The notes beneath the pieces were generated by a model, which worked only from the letters and a program-made list of their open reading frames with translations, searched no databases and was not told where the DNA came from. The position numbers were made by a program, and so were the translations under genes. From Dermatemys mawii (Eukaryota; Chordata; Testudines; Dermatemydidae), in contig ML677348.1 of the NCBI GenBank assembly GCA_007922305.1, forward strand, positions 23,336,694-23,400,693: 64,000 bases of DNA, in the 5' to 3' direction. Shown here piece by piece: positions 57,323 to 64,000 of this stretch (position 1 is the first letter of the stretch; every line of letters starts with the position of its first letter).

Positions 57323-57331
57323 GGGATGCAC
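55974..57331 (-). pseudogene. CR1 ORF2 RT and C-terminus, one frameshift
   Basis: The first frame (346 codons) has NDWKIANVMPIFKKGSRGDP, YLDFQKAFDKVPHQRLLRKL (block A), TSGVPQRSVLGPILFNLFIS (block B) and [20 protein letters not shown] (catalytic FADD with both Asp). It then has DKCKVMHFGKNNPNYKYNMM, QEKDLGVIVDCSLKMSMQCA and HPHLEYCVQMWSPHLRKDIL. A frameshift near 56300 leads to GLFSLEKRRLRGDMIEVYK and VNLWNSLPEEAV, with a stop at 55974. There is no in-frame stop within the RT. The endonuclease is missing through 5' truncation. Confidence 0.85.
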
Positions 57332-57771
57332 AGATATAACAAAAGTCAGAATCTGGTCAATGGTACGTGGTATGTATATGGTATGTGTGATATAAAACTC
57401 TCATTGAATTCGGTAGGTGTCAGATCCTGCCTGGAGATCTTAAAAGAACAATAATGTTCCTTTAAAATCCCTTTGCTTTCCAAATGGAAAATAACTTTCA
57501 CAAACAAAGTTTGCAAGGTTATCCAGGCTGCCTATCAGTCAGTAATGTTTAGGCCCTTTGGTGGTTTCCACTTATGGCATATTCATCTTCTAGCTATTAA
57601 GCTTGCAATTAACAAGAACTTACCCTGTGGGCTATTTACGTTGATGAGATTGTTAAAATCCTGTAGTGGGAAAATGTTCAATTTATTAGGCACGTCACCC
57701 ACTATTGAAGAATCTGTTGACTCTATATATTCCCTTTTCCCACGACGTATGTCATAAACATTTGAAAGTGC
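57323..57771. other. Unassigned stretch
   Basis: No gene or repeat recognised between the CR1 5' junction and the LTR. Confidence 0.3.
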
Positions 57772-58986
57772 TGTGACAGTCCCCAGGGATACCCAGGCTT
57801 GTGAGTTACCTCACCTCCACCTGCCCTTACTGTGAAGCAGTCTTGTCTGCACTTGCTGTAGATCAGCTTCCTAAAACCACCAGCCTCTGGCAACAGAAGC
57901 ACTGCTTCCAGGTCCATGGACTTCACTCTTTCTGTGAAGGCAAATGATAGGCACACCACACACCTCCTGCCCGCGCCCAGTCCTTAGAGCACTCCCTGCA
58001 GTGTCCAGCCCTTAACCACTGGACACTCACAGAAATTAGCAAGTTTTCTATCCCGAACACACTAGCTTGTTTGATTCAACTGAGGATCAACTCCTAGTTA
58101 ATACCATAGCACAGAGATATAGTGAAAAAAATCATGTTTATTTTAGATTTTAGAAAATAGTAAAGATAATTAGAAGCAAAATGAATACATGTCAAACAAA
58201 TTCATAAAGTGCAAACCTGGATCTACATTTATCAGTGGTTACTTTTCCTATATAATTAAGAAGATTTCCTCCCCAAAATTCCATCTTTTGTAGAACTAGC
58301 TGGTTTCAGATTCAGAGACTCATAGACTTTAAAATCAGAAAGGACTATCATGAGCATCCAGTCTGACCTCCTGTACATTACAGGTCACATAACTTCATCC
58401 ACCAAGGCCTCTAATAGACCCATAACCACTGGCTGAGTTATTGAAGTCCTCAAATCATGATTTAAAGACTTCAAGTTACATTCACTCTGCCATATATGCT
58501 AGTTTAAACCTGCAAGTGACCCGGGCCCCATGCTGCAGAGAAAGGTGAAAAACTGCCAGACTTTCTGCCAATCTCTGCCAATCTGACCTGGAAGAAAATT
58601 CCTTCCCAACCCCAAATGTGGTGATCAATTAGATCTTGAGCATCTGGGCCAGACCTACTGGATAGACACCTGAGAAAGAAATCTCTGCAGTAACTCAGAG
58701 CCCTGACCAACTAGAGTCCAGACAAATCAGGATCCAAGTGTTCATGAAGCAGCCACCTCTCACAAGGGATATTCTTCAGTAAATCGAAAACTAAACATCT
58801 CCTTGGATTCTTTTGATATTTTTCAAAGTTCATCTTCCCTCTTCCCCCGCCCTTAGATAGCACAACCTCCTGTGATTCAGTCTTCAGTGTCTTCCCATTC
58901 TCCTGATTACTTCATATGTAAATTGGGCTCCCATATGTTGTCAGCACTCTCTGAACTTGACACTTTTTCCTTCTCTGAATGTCACA
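57772..58986 (-). mobile_element. Solo LTR with an internal CR1 fragment
   Basis: The ends are 'tgtgacagtcccc' and 'ctctgaatgtcaca', with inverted TGTGAC/GTCACA as in the LTR at 36033. The flanking pentamers AGTGC (57767-57771) and AGTTC (58987-58991) differ by one base, a likely old 5-bp target duplication. On the minus strand AATAAA occurs at 58142-58137, so the LTR probably reads leftward. Without the CR1 insertion (58309-58735) it is about 790 bp. No internal retroviral gene is present. Confidence 0.6.
58309..58735 (-). mobile_element. CR1 3' UTR fragment nested in the LTR
   Basis: The words 'cagaaaggactatcatgag', 'catccagtctgacctcctg', 'ttattgaagtcctcaaatca', 'ccatgctgcagagaaagg' and 'gaagaaaattccttcccaac' are the antisense order of another CR1 3' UTR. 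The borders are approximate. Confidence 0.6.
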
Positions 58987-60422
58987 AGTTCACCAAACCC
59001 TTCCAAGTCATGGTACATTAATTCAAATGAATGTTTATTTCAGGAATGAGGCTCATCTTTGCTTTAAGAAACTTGCTCTAAAGTTTACCTTACTTGCCAC
59101 TGCTCTGCCTATAGAGGATGAAGATCAGACTTTTCAAGTCACTGTGATTTTTTAATTTTTGCTTAATTTACATGTGAATGGAGATAGGGACTATACATAC
59201 TGTCTGGAAGAAACCTGTTTTCTCTTTGGTTGGTGACAGACTCCACAACATATTTTCCATACATACACACAACTACTTAAATATCATCCATACATCACAC
59301 AGTGATTATGAAGATCAGTATCATAACCTTTTATTAAAGATCTTACATTATATTCTTTATGAATAAATGCAATTAAAGCCATGTGCTAGGTGTCCTGAGC
59401 TTGTCAGGCCTGCTAAAATTTGCTGTCACAGATCAGTAAACCCTTTGCCAGATGGCACTATTGGGCCTCCATGTATCACATGGGCATTATATCTGCATTC
59501 CTCACTGTTTCAGCAATAAGCATTAGTTTTATCCCTGGTTTTGGTGGGGTTTATTTCCCCTATTCTGAGTTAGTCAGAGCAGAAAACTTGCCTAATTGAA
59601 GGCTACCTTGGCAACTTTTCAGGAGCCTGAAGAGGACACAGACTATTTTCCTTAAAATGGAGGAGACTGCGGGTGTCCTCATTTGTAATAAAGAGATTAA
59701 TTCTGCTGCAGCAACAGGTTCTAGGATGCAATATATTCCATCTGGATCCCAGAGGCCTGTTGTGTAATTTCTGCAGGTCATTCCTTCCTTCCTGTTAGGC
59801 CCTAATCTTGCAAAGCGCTGACTTCAGCAGGAATTGAGCTTGCTCAGATTTGGACTGAAAAGATATGGATGACTCTTGGGTTACATCGTAGAATCATGAG
59901 GGTGCATTTGATTCAAAGGCTACATTTTTCTCACCTCAGCTCTATCCACGTTCATTGTGTTTTAAAACATTGACTAATTTTTACATCTTTTGGGAATTTA
60001 ATAGTTTGGTTGCATTTATTCTGTCCCTTATTACCAGTGCTAAACACTTAAATCTTGGCTCCACATTCCTCTTGTCTATTGGTATTTTAGTTGCTGAGAA
60101 CAGTAAACTGTAGACTGAGGAAACTAAAATTCTTACTGTTATTGCAGCCATCTGTCTAGACTGTCTAATAAGGGGATTGTTCTTGAGTGGCCTCATATTC
60201 TTTTTAATATTGACTATTTGTACCCATAATTGCTTTCTTTGTAGATATTGCCAATGTTGTTCTCTTTTCAGATTATATTTTTCTTTTGCGGAACGAGAAG
60301 AGCACAGATTTCCCTTCATAACTGTTCTACAGATATTCCCTTCTCAATCCAGTTAGGCCCCCAGCATGGAAGAAAAAAGTCCTGTAAAAAGTCCCTGCCT
60401 GTAGTAAAAAATAGTAGCAATA
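58987..60422. other. Unique stretch, no gene seen
   Basis: No recognisable element. An old repeat-like phrase lies at 59795-59850 ('taatcttgcaaagcgctgac'). Confidence 0.3.
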
Positions 60423-60625
60423 AGATGGACACCTGAAGGCAAGCGAAAACGAGGCTGCCCGAAAATAACATGGCGAAGAGCTGTGGAAGCCGAGCTGAAA
60501 AACGTGAGGCACAGCTGGGGAACCACTGAAAGCCTTGCCAGAAACAGACAGGAGTGGAGGAGCTTCGTCGCTGCCCTAAAAGTTAAAGCATAATAGGAAC
60601 ACGATGATGATAATGCTATAGTGAA
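60423..60625 (+). mobile_element. LINE 3' end with open C-terminal frame
   Basis: One frame (60423-60593) is open to a stop: RWTPEGKRKRGCPKITWRRA, VEAELKNVRHSWGTTESLAR, then NRQEWRSFVAALKVKA. The pattern GKRKRGRP..TWRR..E.E......W.....LA.NR..WR..V.AL is the extreme C-terminus of several animal LINE ORF2 proteins. A GATGATGAT tail at 60603-60612 fits a LINE 3' terminus. It is a different lineage from CR1; the exact clade is not decided. Confidence 0.6.
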
Positions 60626-60951
60626 AAAATGCTGGGCTTGTTCTGGCCAGCCACATCAGGAATTACGTACAATTATTTAATATTCAGGGTTTGACTCTGC
60701 AAAGCCTCCACATACACAAGCCAATGTGAATTCCATGCAGGATCAGGTTTCTTTCTTCTCAGTCTCATGCTCTGGCTTGTCCCAGAACATGACTATTTTT
60801 AAATGAATGAAAGGTCTGTGAAGTACAGTCCCATATCCTGTAGGACTCCAAGCACCTCTTTGAGGTTCTGAGCACCCTTAACTTCCTTTGAAGTCAACAC
60901 ATTGCAGGAGTGAACCCAGAGTATTTTTGAGATATGGTAAATGGTCGAGTA

Positions 60952-61162
60952 CAGGGATCAGCAAACTTTGGCCTACCATCCACCTGGGTAAGCCCCCTCA
61001 GCCTGTGCCGCTTCCCACAGCCCCCATTGGCCTGGAATGGCGAACCGTGGCCAGTGGGAGCTACAATCAGCCAAACCTGGGGATGAGGCAGGTAAACAAA
61101 CAGGCTCAGCCCACCAGGGGACTTACCCTGGTGGGCTATGAGCCAAAGGTTGCCGATTCCTG
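60952..61162. mobile_element. Short hAT element (211 bp) with 7/8 TSD
   Basis: The ends are 'cagggatcagcaaactttgg' and 'ccaaaggttgccgattcctg'. The flanks gtcgagta (60944-60951) and gtctagta (61163-61170) match in 7 of 8 bases. It is of the same family as 45642-45954 with an internal deletion. Confidence 0.75.
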
Positions 61163-61525
61163 GTCTAGTATTATTTATACAGTGGAACTTCACACACAGA
61201 CTCCACCAGCCCCACAGGGTTTATAATCTAAGTAAGATATGATGGTCTATGACCCATCCACACAGCAAATTATCACATCAGTAACTGGTTATGGCAATGG
61301 TTAAGCTCAAAACATTGTTAAGTATGTACAGAAAATGTTAATGACTATGTTCAACTGATAAATCCATGCACTGCCCTTTGTAGATGCTTCATCTATTATG
61401 CAGCAGATTTCGTTTTGACGGATGTGTGTGGACATGCCACTGTAATTGTCTCCCCACCCATTATTCTATGGTGAGACCTCTCTCAATGGTTTTCTGGTTA
61501 AGGCACAAAATTGGGAATTGAGGAT
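61163..61525. other. Unassigned stretch
   Basis: Nothing recognised. Confidence 0.3.
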
Positions 61526-62643
61526 TGTGATGGGTTTCCCCGGGATGCCACTTGGAACTGGGATACCACTGAGCTCCCCCGTCCCACCAGCCTGGGTTCC
61601 CCTTACTCTGTGTTGCTGTGATGGGCCCTCAAGCCCTCTTCCAGTACACACACAGGTAGAGACACACCCAGCTGCAGCTATATTCACACAGATGCTGAGA
61701 TCAGCTCTGCATGGGGGAGCTCAGCTAAGGAATTGCCCAGGATGCAAGTGCACATCTCCTCTGGAGTATATTGTATCGTCTTGCGTTGTACCGAGAAGTA
61801 TACAGCGTAAACTCATAAAATTCGCACTCTCTCTCAATGTGGAGAGGGAGATATAACAGCTTTCTGCCCCAAATATGAATTTCACACTGGTTTAGAGACT
61901 AAACAAAACAAATTTTATTAACTACAAAAGATAGATTTAAGTGATTATAAGTGATAGCCAACAGACCAAAGCACATTATCTTAGTAAATAAACAAAAACC
62001 ACAAACTGAGTTTAACACACTAGATAGGTAGCATAAAAATCAGCAAATTCTCACCCTGAGTGATAAACAGGCTGGCAGATTCTTGAGGCACATGTTGCCT
62101 TGGCTTTCCTAAGTTTTCATACACAGGCTAAAAATCCTTCTGGCCTAGGACCATCACTTCTCACAGTTCAGTCTTTGTTTCTCAGGTATTTCCAGGTGTG
62201 TTTTCACAGAGAGTGAGGTCCCTCCATGATGTCCCCCCCCCCCGCCCTTATATCTTCTTCCCACTTGCTGGAAAGCTCTTTTGCTGGGACCGGGGTCAAA
62301 GAGTCCCTACTGTGTATCTCTGAGAGGTTCCTATTGTACACAGTTCCTGGAGTAATCCTTGTGCGTGTGTGCATTTCCTCAATAAGTCATTCACATTGTT
62401 TGGCCCTTTTACTGTCATACCTGAAAGGCTATTTGTGGGTGCTTCAACCTCACAACATGTTTCAGTAACATGTACATAGCCAAACTATATCAGTTCACAT
62501 ACAATGAGAACACATACAATCCAATGAGATATTACTGTCTAGCAGATCAAGACTTTTAGAATGACACCTCACACGGTATACTTTGTATAAGGCATATCCT
62601 AATTATATGACAAAGGTGAATTTTGGGGTGTCAGGGTGTCTCA
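61526..62643 (-). mobile_element. Solo LTR, 1118 bp, perfect 5-bp TSD
   Basis: The element begins 'tgtgatgggtttcccc' and ends 'gtcagggtgtctca'. AGGAT is repeated exactly at 61521-61525 and 62644-62648. On the minus strand a TATA-like 'agatataagg' (about 62252-62243) precedes AATAAA (61913-61908), giving U3-R order and a leftward orientation. A C11 run lies at 62233-62243. There are no internal genes, so this is a solo LTR of an ERV or other LTR retrotransposon. Confidence 0.8.
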
Positions 62644-63017
62644 AGGATGGAAACTCTATTCCTGAGGTTATTCCTCTAAACTCTTATTATAGTCTTCTTG
62701 TGTGACAATAGGCAAGTCACTGTGGTTAAATGTTGGCTGTGTATGTGTTTATTGAATGTGCTGTCCCAGCTCTGTGTGAATAGAGGAGATAGTAGAGCTT
62801 AATTGAACTGTCCAATAAATCCACAGGCTCAGTGTTCAGTGAAGACACCCAGCCAGGTTTATTGTCGATGAAGCATGGTAATAGCACCTGGCAGACTCTA
62901 CGAGGATGCTAAGAAATGTATGCTCATGACAATGGATGCAGCTCAGTCAGTGGCAGGAATTTCCACTGCCCCTTAGGCTGGCCAAAGACATTCCCTCCGA
63001 GATACATTTTTATGCAC
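62644..63017. other. Unassigned stretch
   Basis: Nothing firm. 'tgtgacaataggcaagtcac' at 62701 has a MIR-like phrase but is too short to call. Confidence 0.3.
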
Positions 63018-63786
63018 CGGGTTGGGTAAAATACAGCCCACAGGCCACATCCAGCCTGCCAGCCAATTTAATCCGGTCCTTGAGCTCCCGCTGGGGAGTG
63101 GCATCTGCAGCTTGCCCTGCTCCCACACTTCAGCTGGGGAGCAAGGTTGGGGCCTGCTCCGTGCACGTGTGCTGCAGCTCCTGAAAACAGCTGCATGTCC
63201 CCACTCCAGCTCCTACGTTTGGGGCAGCCAGGGGGCTCTGCACGCTGCCCCTTCTGCAGGCACCATCCCTGCATGGGAACTGCAGCCAATGGAAGTGCAG
63301 AGGCTGCACCTGAGGACAGGGTAGCGTGCAGAGCCACCATGCCACTGTGTAGAAGCTGGAGAGGGGACATGCCGCTGCTTCCAGGAGCTGCTTGAGGTAA
63401 GGGCTGCCCGAAGCCTGAACCCCTGACTCCTTTCCATGACCCAACCCCCTTCCCCAGCCCTGATCCCCCTCCTACCCTCTGAATTCCTGAGTCCCAGCCC
63501 AGAGCAACCTCCTGCACCCCAAACCCCTCATCCCCAGCCCCACTCCAGCATCTACAACCCCAGCCAGAGCCCTCAGCCCCCCTGCACTGCAATCCCCTGC
63601 CACAGCCTGAAGCCCCCACCCACACCCTGAACTCTTCATTGCTGGCACCACCCCAGACCCTGCACTCCCAGCCAGAGCCCTCACCCACTCCTGCACCCCA
63701 ACCCCAATTTCATGAGTATTCATGGCCCACCATACAATTTTCATACCCAGATGTGGCCCTCGGGCCAAAACGTTTGCCTACCCCTG
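63018..63786. mobile_element. Non-autonomous hAT, G/C-rich, copy 4
   Basis: The ends are 'cgggttgggtaaaatac' and 'cgtttgcctacccctg'. The flanks TTATGCAC (63010-63017) and TTATACAC (63787-63794) match in 7 of 8 bases. The 'atgtggccctcgggccaaa' just inside the right end is shared with copy 1. The C-rich right half gives long chance frames on the minus strand. Confidence 0.75.
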
Positions 63787-64000
63787 TTATACACCAATAC
63801 AAACAAGTTACGTATTGTCCTTGACACATCAGGGTGCCACCCTCTGATGTATTATGGCACCCACCCATTGCCTTGAACTTTTCGGTTGATTAAAACATTT
63901 TTACTCATGGTGCAGTCACCCTGCCCTTATCTTTAGGATGGGTCAGTGTGTTCCTGGGAAATATGCTGGTATTGAAGTGTTCTGAGGAAATATGTTCCTC
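63787..64000. other. Window end, nothing recognised
   Basis: No element or exon seen. Confidence 0.3.

Noticed and set aside
63068..63688. 206-codon open frame on the minus strand
   Set aside because: It lies wholly inside a G/C-rich non-autonomous hAT. The Gly/Trp/Val-rich sequence is a product of low complexity, and overlapping frames on both strands are equally long.
1..64000. CRISPR arrays, operons, prophages, bacterial defence systems
   Set aside because: Codon, repeat and splice features are those of a vertebrate nuclear genome. No spaced direct-repeat array or compact gene cluster is present.

Overview
This window is vertebrate nuclear DNA, and the repeats point to a cryptodire turtle. 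There are no operons, Shine-Dalgarno sites or bacterial genes. At 13436-13617 there is a tRNA-derived SINE with a CR1-type tail, the arrangement of the turtle Cry I (tortoise Pol III) SINEs. Around it are CR1 LINEs of two lineages, Penelope-like elements (PLEs), DIRS tyrosine-recombinase retrotransposons, hAT, Tigger/pogo and Harbinger-like DNA elements, an L1/Tx1-type LINE, solo LTRs and old MIR. All family assignments come from reading motifs and from copy-to-copy comparison inside the window; no database was searched.

Host gene content is small. The clearest host signal is on the + strand: a 106-nt internal exon candidate (1825-1930) and an in-phase terminal exon (from 10557, stop at 10590-10592) with a canonical AATAAA poly(A) signal at 11102. 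Together they look like the 3' end of a protein-coding gene whose remainder lies upstream of the window; I do not recognise the protein. A weaker 150-nt symmetric exon candidate lies on the minus strand at 47503-47652.

Layout. 0-11 kb: 3' end of the gene, with a hAT fold-back element carrying a CR1 insertion, a deleted DIRS copy and a G-rich non-autonomous hAT in its introns. 11-22 kb: intergenic, with a Cry-type SINE, a decayed L1/Tx1 LINE split by a hAT, a palindromic element, a DIRS 5' end and a hAT with a perfect 8-bp target duplication. 22-26 kb: a long decayed CR1 (endonuclease plus RT), with an expanded microsatellite inside its ORF, abutting a PLE in opposite orientation. 26-34 kb: mostly unique, with two short DNA elements. 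34-41 kb: a dense nest containing an internal CR1 fragment, a second hAT fold-back split by a solo LTR, a Tigger transposase split by a MITE, and another MITE. 41-54 kb: scattered PLE 3' ends, CR1 pieces, MITEs and a pyrimidine-rich LINE-like stretch. 54-64 kb: a nearly open CR1 RT, two solo LTRs (one holding a CR1 fragment), a LINE C-terminus and two hAT elements.

Most long open frames in the window are chance frames in repeats. The biology worth attention is the candidate gene end, the inverted-duplication architecture shared by two hAT copies, the GIY-YIG PLEs with a microsatellite at the same place in each copy, and several nested insertions whose order can be read from empty-site comparison and target duplications.
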